A stretch of 64,000 nt of DNA from RGIG9060 sp045645985. Its GTDB lineage: Bacteria > Spirochaetota > Spirochaetia > Treponematales > Treponemataceae. The position numbers and the translations under genes are program-made. Location of the stretch: NCBI GenBank assembly GCA_045645985.1, contig JAZRJV010000044.1, positions 1-64,000 on the forward strand, read 5' to 3'. Below the pieces are notes generated by a model. It was not told the origin of the DNA and searched no databases. It was given only the letters and a program-made list of their open reading frames with translations. Positions 9,580 through 17,194 of the stretch are shown here, piece by piece; positions within the stretch are counted from its first letter, which is position 1; the number at the start of each line of letters is the position of its first letter.

Positions 9580-9606
9580 TAAACGCCTGAAAAAATCAGA
9601 CGTTTA
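9580..9606 (-). other. Hairpin in the acpP-rnc spacer
   Basis: TAAACGCCTGA pairs with TCAGACGTTTA (one G-U pair in RNA) around a five-base loop, 12 nt ahead of rnc. No T run follows, so it does not look like a terminator. By analogy with E. coli, where RNase III cuts its own leader, it may be an autoregulatory target. Confidence 0.5.
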
Positions 9607-9626
9607 AACATCATAAAAACAAATTA

Positions 9627-9860
9627 TTACATTTGTGATTTTACAAAATTGTAAGCATCACCAACTGTTTCAAACTCATTTGCTTTTTCGTCATCGATTT
9701 TAATGCCTAATTCTTCTTCGATAGCATAAACTAATTCATAAGTATCAAGACTATCAGCATCTAAATCTTTGCGGAATGATGATTCAAGAGTAATTTTTGA
9801 TTCATCAATTTCAAGTTTGTCTGCAATAAGTTTTTGCATTTTTACAAATAATTCGTCCAT
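9627..9860 (-). CDS. acpP: Acyl carrier protein
   Basis: This is a 77-residue acidic protein with the phosphopantetheine attachment motif DADSLDTYEL; the modified Ser is residue 37. It carries growing acyl chains for fatty acid synthesis in the cytoplasm. Length and the three-helix pattern are normal for the family. AGGAG lies 8 nt before the ATG. It is 11 nt downstream of rpmF, so rpmF-acpP-rnc form one transcription unit. The usual fab genes are not in this window. Confidence 0.97.
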   Translation of the reverse strand: MDELFVKMQKLIADKLEIDESKITLESSFRKDLDADSLDTYELVYAIEEELGIKIDDEKANEFETVGDAYNFVKSQM

Positions 9861-9871
9861 TTTTGGTCTCC

Positions 9872-10060
9872 TTAACCGTTACTTTCAGGCGTAATAATCT
9901 GTTTTCCTCGGTAAAAACCACATTTTGGGCATACACGATGATACATGATTAAATTGCCACAATTTCCGCACTCAACTAGATTAGGAGCTGTTAAACGCAT
10001 GTTAATGCCCTGTCTTCGTTTTGTACGAGCTTTTGAAGTTTTCGCTCTAGGTACTGCCAT
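9872..10060 (-). CDS. rpmF: 50S ribosomal protein L32
   Basis: This 62-residue protein opens MAVPRAKTSKARTKRRQG, the invariant start of L32. It carries a four-cysteine zinc ribbon (CGNCG and CPKCG, residues 36-50), so it is the zinc-binding form. It is first in the unit with acpP and rnc and is preceded by two tandem promoters. The link between L32 and lipid synthesis genes is widespread in bacteria. Confidence 0.97.
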   Translation of the reverse strand: MAVPRAKTSKARTKRRQGINMRLTAPNLVECGNCGNLIMYHRVCPKCGFYRGKQIITPESNG

Positions 10061-10101
10061 ATATAAACCTCGCTAAATAATTTGATAGTTATAACAAGAT
10101 A

Positions 10102-10130
10102 ACAATATAGGAAAAGTACCAAACTGTCAA
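10102..10130 (-). promoter_or_regulatory. Proximal promoter P2 of rpmF-acpP-rnc
   Basis: TTGACA (10125-10130 on the complement) and TATTGT (10102-10107) are separated by 17 nt, about 42 nt ahead of rpmF. It lies directly downstream of P1. Confidence 0.6.
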
Positions 10131-10133
10131 GTC

Positions 10134-10161
10134 ATTATAACATTTTTCAGATTTTTGTCAA
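10134..10161 (-). promoter_or_regulatory. Distal promoter P1 of rpmF-acpP-rnc
   Basis: A perfect TTGACA (10156-10161 on the complement) and a perfect TATAAT (10134-10139) are separated by 16 nt. Together with P2 it forms a tandem pair, as expected for a growth-rate-regulated ribosomal gene. Confidence 0.8.
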
Positions 10162-10219
10162 ATAAAAATATTACAAAAAACGCATTTTTGTCAAAAAAAA
10201 CTTAATTTTTTTTGATTTT

Positions 10220-10702
10220 TTAGTTTTTCTTGTATTTTTTAGCCAATTCTTCTGCAACTATAGGGGGAACCATGGTAGAAATATCCCCGCCCAAAGAAGC
10301 AAGTTCTTTAATTCCACTAGATTTAAGCACAAAGTATTTTGGATCGGTTGGTAAAAATACGGTTTCAATTTCAGAATCTAAACTCTTATTCATTATAGAA
10401 AGGTCAAATTCGTAAGTAAAATCAGTCATATTTCTGATACCACGCACCAAAGCCCTTGCCCCAACCTTTCTTGCAAATTCAACAATCAAGGAATCGCAAA
10501 GATGAACATAAACATTATCCCAAGGCTCTACAATCTTTTTTAGCATACATTCACGCTCTTGAGCAGTAAAGAGATAGTTTTTTGCAGAATTAACTGCAAT
10601 AACAACATGAATTTCAGAAAAAATTGTTCGAGCTCGTTCAATAATATTCAAATGTCCATAAGTTGGAGGATCAAAAGATCCTGGAAATAAAGCAGAAATC
10701 AT
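10220..10702 (-). CDS. coaD: Pantetheine-phosphate adenylyltransferase
   Basis: This 160-residue enzyme makes dephospho-CoA from 4'-phosphopantetheine and ATP, the fourth step of CoA synthesis. The nucleotidyltransferase motif TYGH is at residues 14-17 within FPGSFDPPTYGHLNIIERA. The central RALVRGIRNMTDFTYEFDLS and the C-terminal KSSGIKELASLGGDIS match CoaD. Length is typical. There is no Shine-Dalgarno sequence; a promoter -10 box ends 7 nt before the ATG, so the mRNA may be leaderless. CoA supplies the phosphopantetheine used by AcpP, encoded nearby. Confidence 0.97.
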   Translation of the reverse strand: MISALFPGSFDPPTYGHLNIIERARTIFSEIHVVIAVNSAKNYLFTAQERECMLKKIVEPWDNVYVHLCDSLIVEFARKVGARALVRGIRNMTDFTYEFDLSIMNKSLDSEIETVFLPTDPKYFVLKSSGIKELASLGGDISTMVPPIVAEELAKKYKKN

Positions 10703-10709
10703 CTTTTAT

Positions 10710-10738
10710 ATAGTATATTTTGTTTTATTTTCGGTCAA
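10710..10738 (-). promoter_or_regulatory. coaD promoter placed for a leaderless transcript
   Basis: TTGACC (10733-10738 on the complement) is followed after 17 nt by TACTAT (10710-10715); only 7 nt separate it from the ATG at 10700-10702. Transcription would begin at or next to the start codon. Confidence 0.6.
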
Positions 10739-10753
10739 GTCTATTAAAGATAT

Positions 10754-10782
10754 TTGACGAAATTTCAGAACCGTAGTACAAT
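10754..10782 (+). promoter_or_regulatory. Promoter of the 10842 lipoprotein gene
   Basis: TTGACG (10754-10759) and TACAAT (10777-10782) are separated by 17 nt, 60 nt ahead of the start codon. It is divergent from the coaD promoter. Confidence 0.7.
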
Positions 10783-10841
10783 AATATATTAGATGAGACA
10801 TTTTTTTATGACTCATACTTCACAAAAGGAAGGAAAATATT

Positions 10842-11501
10842 ATGAAAAAAATAAAATTATTTACATTAGCACTTCTCTCACTCTTGATAGTTTTTTCATT
10901 TGTGGGATGTTTATCAACTCCAGAAACTGCAGAATCTCCAGTTAATGAAAAACCTGCAAAAAGTCAACCAAAAGAAGACTCAAAAACAAAGGAACCTAAG
11001 CACGAAGTTCAAGATACAGCAACTGTAGAAGATGAACCAACTCTTACATTAACACTCGAAGAAGATACTGATGACGAATATACTCGTTCTGTAAAAGCAA
11101 TCGAAACAAACGAAGTTATTTCACCAGATACATTCGCAGAAGATAAAAAAGCTATTCTTGAAACAATCAAAGAATTAGACTTAATCATGAAAAACAAAGA
11201 CTACAATAGTTGGTTAAATTATGTTACTCCACAATCAATCGATTATTGGAAACAAAAATCACATCTTCAAGCTGTATCAACTCGCTTGCCTGGAAATAAA
11301 ATTCAATTAAAAACACTAGAAGATTATTTCAACTGGGTTTTTAGACTTTCAAGACAAAATGCTCGCGTTGATGAAATTCGCTATGTTTCTAGTAAATTGG
11401 TAAAAGCAGTACAAGTTAGTGGAAATCAAGATATTATCTACTACCAGTTTGAAAAACTAAATGGAAAATGGTTAATTTCATTAGATACTATTGACCTTTA
11501 G
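10842..11501 (+). CDS. Lipoprotein of unknown function
   Basis: This is a 219-residue protein with a lipoprotein signal (residues 1-23, lipobox FVGC, Cys23). A Pro/Lys/Glu/Thr-rich acidic linker of about 60 residues follows, then a folded C-terminal domain (about 100-219) with helices such as ILETIKELDLIMKNKDYNSW and a final strand pair YYQFEKLNGKWLISLDTIDL. That ending resembles NTF2-like or SnoaL-like domains, where a strand is followed by W-x-I, but the match is loose. AGGAAGGA lies 8 nt upstream of the ATG. It has its own promoter and terminator and stands alone. Confidence 0.8.
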   Translation: MKKIKLFTLALLSLLIVFSFVGCLSTPETAESPVNEKPAKSQPKEDSKTKEPKHEVQDTATVEDEPTLTLTLEEDTDDEYTRSVKAIETNEVISPDTFAEDKKAILETIKELDLIMKNKDYNSWLNYVTPQSIDYWKQKSHLQAVSTRLPGNKIQLKTLEDYFNWVFRLSRQNARVDEIRYVSSKLVKAVQVSGNQDIIYYQFEKLNGKWLISLDTIDL

Positions 11502-11510
11502 TACTTACGG

Positions 11511-11548
11511 ATTTTAGAGATGATAATCTTTAGCATCTCTAAAATTTC
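11511..11548 (+). terminator. Terminator of the 10842 lipoprotein gene
   Basis: A perfect 12-bp stem, ATTTTAGAGATG (11511-11522) with CATCTCTAAAAT (11534-11545), begins 10 nt after the stop codon. The T tract is short (TTTC), so termination may be partial. Confidence 0.65.
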
Positions 11549-11568
11549 AAATCTCTCTAAAAAAAATA

Positions 11569-11597
11569 TTGATTTATAGCAAATATTGGTGTAAAAT
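11569..11597 (+). promoter_or_regulatory. Promoter of the HEAT-repeat gene
   Basis: TTGATT (11569-11574) and TAAAAT (11592-11597) are separated by 17 nt. The start codon is 170 nt downstream, leaving a long structured leader. Confidence 0.6.
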
Positions 11598-11621
11598 ACC
11601 TTATAAGGTTAGGAGAACTGA

Positions 11622-11757
11622 TAAAAACTTTTCCTAAAAAATGTTGAAGTTTTTATCTAAAGTTTGCGTTGCGAACTTTTTATCAATGCTGTTTTGAAAA
11701 CTTACCAAAACTAGCATCCCAAAGTCGTTTCAAAATTACACTTACGACTTTTTACGG
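11622..11757 (+). promoter_or_regulatory. Structured 5' leader with four consecutive hairpins
   Basis: Four stems lie in order. GATAAAAACTT pairs with AAGTTTTTATC. AAAGTTTGC (11659-11667) pairs with GCGAACTTT (11671-11679). ATGCTGTTTTG pairs with CAAAACTAGCAT (one bulge). AAAGTCGT pairs with ACGACTTT. The last stem ends just before the GGAGG ribosome site. I do not recognise a known riboswitch class. The second hairpin is almost the same as one near 36846-36866. Confidence 0.55.
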
Positions 11758-11766
11758 AGGAATTAA

Positions 11767-12450
11767 ATGAAAAACTCAAAAATTCTAGTATTATTCTTGT
11801 GCTTGGCTTTAATATCCAGTTTTATTTTTGCACAAGGAAGAACAGAAACAACAGTTGAAGAAGAATATTTAAGCACAGTAGAAGACATTATCATTCAAGA
11901 ACTTACAGCAGCACCAGATAGAGATAGCAAATTAGTTGCATTACAATATCTTGAATCAGCTATTGCTGGCGGAAGAGCAAGTCCTGACATGGCTGTTGCT
12001 CTCGATTCATTAGCAGGTGAAGGAATTTACAACGAAGCAAGAACTGACGGAAGAATGGCAAATAACTACCCAGACATTCGTAAAAAAGCTTGTGATCTTT
12101 TAGGTGAAATTCACACAGAAGAATCAAAAAATTCATTGATGAAAGTTGCATTAGCAGATAATGAACCAATGGTAACAACTGCAGCAATTAGAGCTTTGGG
12201 AAATGTTGGTATCAATGACAATGACGAAGTTGTAAATACAATCGCTTGGGCTCAGAAAAAATTTGCAAGAATTAACCCTACAAGTAGTTTAGCTTTAGAA
12301 GTTCTTAATGCTTATGAAAAATTAGCACCAACTGTAAAAGATAATACTGACATGGTTAGATCTATCTCTGAAATAGCAGTTAACTACAATTATGTAACAC
12401 CTGTTAGACAGAAAGCATTATCTTTACTTAAAACACTTACAGGAAGATAG
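11767..12450 (+). CDS. Exported HEAT-repeat protein
   Basis: This is a 227-residue protein with signal peptide MKNSKILVLFLCLALISSFIF and a likely cleavage at FAQ. The mature part is a run of short paired helices in HEAT style, for example DIRKKACDLLGEIHTEESKN, followed by MKVALADNEPMVTTAAIRAL. Such repeats form protein-binding scaffolds; here it would act in the periplasm. GGAGG sits 6 nt upstream of the ATG. The gene is preceded by an unusual structured leader and followed closely by maf. The partner is unknown. Confidence 0.8.
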   Translation: MKNSKILVLFLCLALISSFIFAQGRTETTVEEEYLSTVEDIIIQELTAAPDRDSKLVALQYLESAIAGGRASPDMAVALDSLAGEGIYNEARTDGRMANNYPDIRKKACDLLGEIHTEESKNSLMKVALADNEPMVTTAAIRALGNVGINDNDEVVNTIAWAQKKFARINPTSSLALEVLNAYEKLAPTVKDNTDMVRSISEIAVNYNYVTPVRQKALSLLKTLTGR

Positions 12451-12464
12451 TTTATAATTATAAT

Positions 12465-13055
12465 ATGGAACCAGTAATATTAGCATCATCATCTCAACGA
12501 AGACAGGAGATATTTAAACAGTTGGGTATTCCCTACATGGTTGTAATGCCTGAAATAAAGGAAGATTACCCAGCTGATTTAAGTATAGAAAAAGTCCCTG
12601 AATATTTAGCATCGAAAAAAATTGAAGCAGCAATGAAAATATTACCACAAGGTCAAAATGTTCCTTGGATATTTGCAGCTGATACTTTAATTGTAAAAGA
12701 TGGCAAAATTTATGGGAAGCCTGAAACTGAAAAACAAGCAGTTGAATTTTTAAAAGAATTACAGGATGGAACTCACACAGTTATTACTGCTATTGCCCTT
12801 TTTAACGGAAAGATAAATTATCTTTCTACAAGAACAAGCATAAATCAAGTTACTTTTGCACCAATGACTGATAAAGAAATTGAGTGGTATATTGAAACTG
12901 GTGAATGGCATGGAGTTGCAGGTGCATATAGAATACAAGGTATGGCATCTTGTTTTATAAAACACATAGAAGGTTCACAAAGTTCAATTATAGGCTTGCC
13001 TATTTTTGAATTTTATGACATATTAAAAGAGCAAGGATATTCATTAATTGATTAA
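12465..13055 (+). CDS. maf: Maf-family nucleoside triphosphate pyrophosphatase
   Basis: This 196-residue cytoplasmic enzyme hydrolyses non-canonical or modified NTPs to monophosphates (house-cleaning). The N-terminal signature ILASSSQRRQEIFKQLGIPY and the catalytic FAADTLIVKDGKIYGKPE with its conserved Asp are clear. WHGVAGAYRIQG and the ending EGSQSSIIGLPIFEF are also typical. No Shine-Dalgarno sequence is seen. TATAAT ends 6 nt before the ATG but lacks a good -35, so the transcript may be leaderless or translation may depend on the gene 14 nt upstream. Confidence 0.93.
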   Translation: MEPVILASSSQRRQEIFKQLGIPYMVVMPEIKEDYPADLSIEKVPEYLASKKIEAAMKILPQGQNVPWIFAADTLIVKDGKIYGKPETEKQAVEFLKELQDGTHTVITAIALFNGKINYLSTRTSINQVTFAPMTDKEIEWYIETGEWHGVAGAYRIQGMASCFIKHIEGSQSSIIGLPIFEFYDILKEQGYSLID

Positions 13056-13180
13056 ATTCAGTTATTGAATAAGACTTGTAGGATTGATTTAGTTTGCTGT
13101 TGGCTACTATATCAATCTTTAATCCTCCGTATGCAAATTTTGTTATATGCTTAATTTGCTATCGAGAAATAGAGTAAGGT

Positions 13181-13233
13181 GGAAAATTCATCGCCTATTT
13201 TTAGGTAAAAACTGATTTTCAGTAGAATTTTCC
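13181..13233 (+). promoter_or_regulatory. Three-way-junction leader before rpsB, candidate S2 autoregulatory element
   Basis: A 9-bp stem, GGAAAATTC (13181-13189) with GAATTTTCC (13225-13233), encloses two hairpins: CCTA/TAGG (13194-13205) and ACTGA/TCAGT (13211-13223). The AAGGAG ribosome site follows at 13238-13243. Further upstream (about 13080-13130) AGGATTGAT can pair in two exclusive ways, with ATCAATC or with AATCCT. The layout resembles ribosomal-protein leaders that bind the encoded protein; this is inference. Confidence 0.6.
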
Positions 13234-13249
13234 GATGAAGGAGCATTTC

Positions 13250-14113
13250 GTGGCAGTAGTAACCATGAAGAGTTTGCTTGAATCAGGTGTACACTTTGGT
13301 CACCAGGTTAAGCGTTGGGATCCTCGTATGAAAAAATACATTTTCGCAGAACGCAACGGGATCCACATTATCGATTTGCAAAAAACAATCGTTGCAATCA
13401 AAGATGCTTATGAAGCAGTAAGAAAAGTAGCTGCTAATGGCAAATCAGTTCTTTTCGTAGGAACAAAAAAACAAGCACAACAAGCTATCGCTAAAGAAGC
13501 AGAACGCTGTGACATGTACTATGTAAACAACCGCTGGTTAGGTGGTATGCTTACAAACTTCTCAACTATCAAAAAATCACTTCTTCGCTTAAAGAAACTT
13601 GAAAAAATGGAAGTTGATGGAACTTTCGAAAGTTTAACAAAGAAAGAAATTTCTGGAATCCAAAAAGAAAAAGCTAAATTGGAAAAAAACCTCGGTGGTA
13701 TCAAAGAAATGAAAGAACTCCCTGGAATTCTTTTCGTAATTGATACACACAAAGAAGCTATCGCAGTTGCAGAAGCTCGCAGAATGGGTATTCCAATCGT
13801 TGCAATCGTAGATACAAACTGTAACCCAGAAGGTATCGACTACCCTATCCCTGGTAACGATGACGCAATTCGCGCAATTTCATTATTCACATCAATTATT
13901 GCTAACGCTGTAGTAGATGCAGGTAACGAAGCTGCAGAATTAAGAATTATCGAACAAGATGAAGATGAAGAATCATTGTCAGACGCATCAACAAAATCAG
14001 ATGATGAAGAAATTGTTGATTACAGCAACTATACTCCTACTGAACCAAAAGAAGAAGATATTATTGCTGATGAAGCAGATGACCTTGTAGACGAAGATAA
14101 ATTATACAAATAA
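13250..14113 (+). CDS. rpsB: 30S ribosomal protein S2
   Basis: S2 begins MAVVTMKSLLESGVHFGHQV when read from GTG at 13250. I choose this start because AAGGAG ends 6 nt before it and T. pallidum S2 begins the same way; the in-frame ATG at 13235 overlaps that ribosome site. The 287-residue protein has the S2 signatures WDPRMKKYIFAERNGIHIID and NNRWLGGMLTNFSTI. Its last 50 residues or so form an acidic tail (DEDEESLSDAS onward), longer than in E. coli. It assembles into the 30S subunit and starts the rpsB-tsf pair. A structured leader precedes it. Confidence 0.97.
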   Translation: MAVVTMKSLLESGVHFGHQVKRWDPRMKKYIFAERNGIHIIDLQKTIVAIKDAYEAVRKVAANGKSVLFVGTKKQAQQAIAKEAERCDMYYVNNRWLGGMLTNFSTIKKSLLRLKKLEKMEVDGTFESLTKKEISGIQKEKAKLEKNLGGIKEMKELPGILFVIDTHKEAIAVAEARRMGIPIVAIVDTNCNPEGIDYPIPGNDDAIRAISLFTSIIANAVVDAGNEAAELRIIEQDEDEESLSDASTKSDDEEIVDYSNYTPTEPKEEDIIADEADDLVDEDKLYK

Positions 14114-14125
14114 TCGGAGATAATA

Positions 14126-14956
14126 ATGGATATTAAGGCCGCTGACGTAAAAGCACTTCGTGAAGCAACTGGTGCTGGAATGATGGAATGTAAAAATGCT
14201 CTCGTTGAATGTAACGGAGATGCAGAAGCAGCTGCAAAACTTTTGAAAGAAAAAGGTCTTGCTGCTGTAGAAAAAAGAGCTGGTAGAGCTACTTCAGAAG
14301 GAAAAATCTTTATCAAAGCAAATGATTCAAAAGTTGTTATTTGTGAATTAACTTGTGAAACAGACTTTGTTGCAAACAACGCTGACTTTGTAAAAATCGG
14401 TGAAGATATTGCACAAACAGCTTTGGACAAAGGTTACACAGCTCCATGTGAAGAACTTTCTAACATGTTGCTTGATCTTGCAACAAAAATCCGCGAAAAC
14501 ATGAGCCTTCGCAGATTGGAAGTTATCGATGTACCAGCAGGTGCAGTATTTGCTAAATACATCCACAGTGACGGAAAAACAGGTGTTGTAACTGTTATTA
14601 ACACAGAACCAGCAACTGACAACGAAGCTGTAAAAGCATTTGCTTATGACTGCTGTTTGCACATCGCAGCATTTGCTCCACAATATCTTACACAAGCTGA
14701 TGTTGATCCTGCATATATTGCTGAACAAAAAACAATTTTTGAAGCACAAGTTGCAGACCTTGACAAACCACAAAATGTAAAAGACGGTATTGTTAACGGA
14801 AAAATCAAAAAACATCTTGCTTCTATCTGTTTTGTTGACCAACCATTTGTTAAAGATGACAAAGTTACAGTTGCAGCAAAAATGGACGCAGTAGCAAAAG
14901 AATGTGGTTCAAAGCTTTCACTTGCTAAAGTTGTATCATATCAACTTGGTGCTTAA
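14126..14956 (+). CDS. tsf: Elongation factor Ts
   Basis: This 276-residue guanine-nucleotide exchange factor recycles EF-Tu. The N-terminal UBA-like domain has VKALREATGAGMMECKNAL, with the family's T-GAGMM motif, and the core has CETDFVANNADF, which contacts EF-Tu. Length is normal. GGAG precedes the ATG, and the gap to rpsB is 12 nt. A strong hairpin follows the stop codon, so part of the transcription ends here. Confidence 0.97.
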   Translation: MDIKAADVKALREATGAGMMECKNALVECNGDAEAAAKLLKEKGLAAVEKRAGRATSEGKIFIKANDSKVVICELTCETDFVANNADFVKIGEDIAQTALDKGYTAPCEELSNMLLDLATKIRENMSLRRLEVIDVPAGAVFAKYIHSDGKTGVVTVINTEPATDNEAVKAFAYDCCLHIAAFAPQYLTQADVDPAYIAEQKTIFEAQVADLDKPQNVKDGIVNGKIKKHLASICFVDQPFVKDDKVTVAAKMDAVAKECGSKLSLAKVVSYQLGA

Positions 14957-14973
14957 AAGATAAATTTTTCTTC

Positions 14974-15020
14974 AAAAAATCATGTTTATGCTATATAATA
15001 GTTATAGACATGATTTTTTA
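14974..15020 (+). terminator. Intrinsic terminator after tsf
   Basis: A 16-bp stem with a single G-U pair, AAAAAATCATGTTTAT (14974-14989) with ATAGACATGATTTTTT (15004-15019), ends in six T. The loop contains TATAAT (14994-14999), a possible -10 box for frr. Confidence 0.8.
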
Positions 15021-15041
15021 TTGAATATGTGAGGTAAAATT

Positions 15042-15593
15042 ATGGCAGAAGTATTAGAAGTATGTGTTGAAAAAATGAATAAAAGCATCACAGCTTTGAA
15101 AGATGAATACAACACAATTAGAACTGGTCGTGCATCTTCTTCTCTTTTTGACAAAGTAAGAGTTGATTATTACGGCGAAAAAACACCTCTAAGCCAAGTT
15201 GCTACAGTTTCAATTCCAGAAGCAAGAATGGTTGTTATTCAACCTTGGGACAAAAACCTTATTACTGAAATTGAAAAAGCTATTCTTAAATCTGAATTAG
15301 GACTTAATCCATCAAACGATGGAAAAGTTATCAGAATCTCAATTCCACCACTAACAGCTGATAGACGAAAAGAACTTGTTAAACAAGCAAAAAACATTGC
15401 TGAACAACATAGAGTTTCAATCAGAAATATCAGACGAGATGGAAATGATGAACTAAAAAAACTTCAAAAAGAAGGTACTTTAACTGAAGATGATTTAAAG
15501 ACAAAAGAAGATGAACTTCAAAAGTCTACAGATAAATTTATTCAAGAAGTAAACAAAATTTTTGAAGAAAAAGAAAAAGAGATAATGGACTAA
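15042..15593 (+). CDS. frr: Ribosome recycling factor
   Basis: This 183-residue protein splits post-termination ribosomes together with EF-G. Recognisable parts are KMNKSITALKDEYNTIRTGR at the start, the insert domain with VRVDYYGEKTPLSQVATV, and the C-terminal coiled helix IRRDGNDELKKLQKEG. GAGGT lies upstream of the ATG. The stop codon overlaps the uppS start (TAATG), implying translational coupling. The preceding terminator suggests frr also has its own promoter. Confidence 0.97.
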   Translation: MAEVLEVCVEKMNKSITALKDEYNTIRTGRASSSLFDKVRVDYYGEKTPLSQVATVSIPEARMVVIQPWDKNLITEIEKAILKSELGLNPSNDGKVIRISIPPLTADRRKELVKQAKNIAEQHRVSIRNIRRDGNDELKKLQKEGTLTEDDLKTKEDELQKSTDKFIQEVNKIFEEKEKEIMD

Positions 15594-16297
15594 TGTCTTT
15601 ATTATCAGAAATAAAATCAGCACAAATTCCCGCTCATATTGCAATAATTATGGACGGGAATGGACGCTGGGCAAAACAGAGAAATCTTCCTCGAACAAGT
15701 GGACATAAAGAAGGTCTTGAAGTTGCAAAAAAAATTGTCAAAGCCGCAAAGGATATTGGTGTAAAATACATCACCTTATACACTTTTTCAACTGAAAATT
15801 GGAAGCGTACGCAAGAAGAAGTGGGATATCTAATGGGTTTGATTAAAAATCATCTTAGAGCAGAATTTAAATTCTATAAAGAAAATGATATTAGAGTCAA
15901 ACACATCGGAAATCTTGAAGGATTGCCAAAAGAGATTCAAGATGAAATAAATTCTACTGTTGAAGAATGCAAAGATTTTAATTCATTAACAGTAGTTCTT
16001 GCTATCAATTATGGTGGCAAAGATGAAATTATCAGAGCAACAAACAAAGCTGTAAAGGAAAATAAATTTTTAACTGAAGAAAATTTTACAGGTTTTTATG
16101 ATTTACCTGAAATGCCTGATGTGGATTTAATTATACGAACAGGTGGTGAAAAACGCTTGAGTAACTTCTTATTATGGCACGGAGCTTATGCAGAATTAGA
16201 CTTTGTTGACACTTTGTGGCCAGATTATAATGAAGAATGTTTTTATAAATCCATAAAAGAATTTCAAAAAAGAAACAGACGGTTTGGTGGAATTTAA
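15593..16297 (+). CDS. uppS: Isoprenyl (undecaprenyl) diphosphate synthase
   Basis: This 234-residue cis-prenyltransferase condenses isopentenyl diphosphate units to make the lipid carrier for cell-wall and glycan synthesis. The catalytic Asp21 lies in IAIIMDGNGRWAKQRNLPR, with the following SGHKEG. The C-terminal signature DLIIRTGGEKRLSNFLLW is intact. It overlaps frr by one base and is followed 21 nt later by cdsA. Chain length of the product cannot be read from the sequence. Confidence 0.96.
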   Translation: MSLLSEIKSAQIPAHIAIIMDGNGRWAKQRNLPRTSGHKEGLEVAKKIVKAAKDIGVKYITLYTFSTENWKRTQEEVGYLMGLIKNHLRAEFKFYKENDIRVKHIGNLEGLPKEIQDEINSTVEECKDFNSLTVVLAINYGGKDEIIRATNKAVKENKFLTEENFTGFYDLPEMPDVDLIIRTGGEKRLSNFLLWHGAYAELDFVDTLWPDYNEECFYKSIKEFQKRNRRFGGI

Positions 16298-16318
16298 GAG
16301 AATTGGGAAATAAATAAT

Positions 16319-17170
16319 ATGAGTAAATTGATACAAAGACTTCTTATTTTTTTTATAGGTATCCCTGCTGTATTAGCAATAGTTCTTTTATCACAATATA
16401 ATCATCTTTTAATGCACATTGTGCTTTTAGCTGTAGAAGTTATAGCATTAAATGAACTTTACGGAATTTTAAAAACAAAAGGTTCACTACAACCAAAATC
16501 ATTTTTATTAGTTTTATCCGTATTACCACTAATCATTTCTTATGTTATTTCTTTTTTTGGTTTTTCTAGTGAATATATCTATATGACTTTTTTACTTTGT
16601 TCACTATTTATAATGACAAAAGAAGTATTTTTTCCAACGGATAAGGGAAATAACAACTTTGAAAAATCAATTTACAGCATTTTATCTGGAATTTTTATAA
16701 TTTTTTACATAGGATTATTACCTACTTTTATTTCACGACTTGCTAGTTTAGAAAATTCCGTTTGGTATTTAAGTTTATATTTTGTAATGACTTTTATTTG
16801 CGATAGTTTTGCTTGGCTTTTTGGAATGACTTTAGGAAAAGGAAATCGTGGTTTTATAAAAGTTTCACCAAATAAAAGTATAGTTGGATTTATTGGTGGA
16901 ATTTTAGGTTCTATTACAGTTTCTTTGTTAGCTCAACACTTTTTTCCACAAATTTTACCAGGACATTTTTATAAATCAATTTTGTTAGGTTTGGTTGTTT
17001 CAACTTTTGCAATAACTGGTGATTTAGTTGAATCATTGTTAAAAAGATCAGCGGATTGCAAAGATTCAGGAAATGTAATTATGGGGCGAGGTGGAATTTT
17101 AGATTCAATTGATTCGTTACTTTTTGTTGCTCCAGTGTTTTATATTATGATAGAAATTCTCTTTATATAA
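16319..17170 (+). CDS. cdsA: Phosphatidate cytidylyltransferase
   Basis: This 283-residue inner-membrane protein with about eight hydrophobic segments makes CDP-diacylglycerol from CTP and phosphatidate, feeding phospholipid synthesis. The CDP-diglyceride synthetase signature is seen near the end as SADCKDSGNVIMGRGGILDS, which holds the metal-binding DxxD region. An earlier SPNKSIVGFIGG is also conserved. It lies between uppS and dxr in the conserved treponemal order. Confidence 0.94.
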   Translation: MSKLIQRLLIFFIGIPAVLAIVLLSQYNHLLMHIVLLAVEVIALNELYGILKTKGSLQPKSFLLVLSVLPLIISYVISFFGFSSEYIYMTFLLCSLFIMTKEVFFPTDKGNNNFEKSIYSILSGIFIIFYIGLLPTFISRLASLENSVWYLSLYFVMTFICDSFAWLFGMTLGKGNRGFIKVSPNKSIVGFIGGILGSITVSLLAQHFFPQILPGHFYKSILLGLVVSTFAITGDLVESLLKRSADCKDSGNVIMGRGGILDSIDSLLFVAPVFYIMIEILFI

Positions 17171-17194
17171 ATTTTTTTACAAGGTGGGAAACTT

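Noticed and set aside
13235..13249. ATG at 13235 as the rpsB start
   Set aside because: It overlaps the AAGGAG ribosome site. The GTG at 13250 is correctly spaced and matches known treponemal S2.
14348..14842. 164-codon open frame antisense to tsf
   Set aside because: It lies entirely within the well-supported tsf gene and is rich in Cys and Phe, as expected from the complement of its codon usage.
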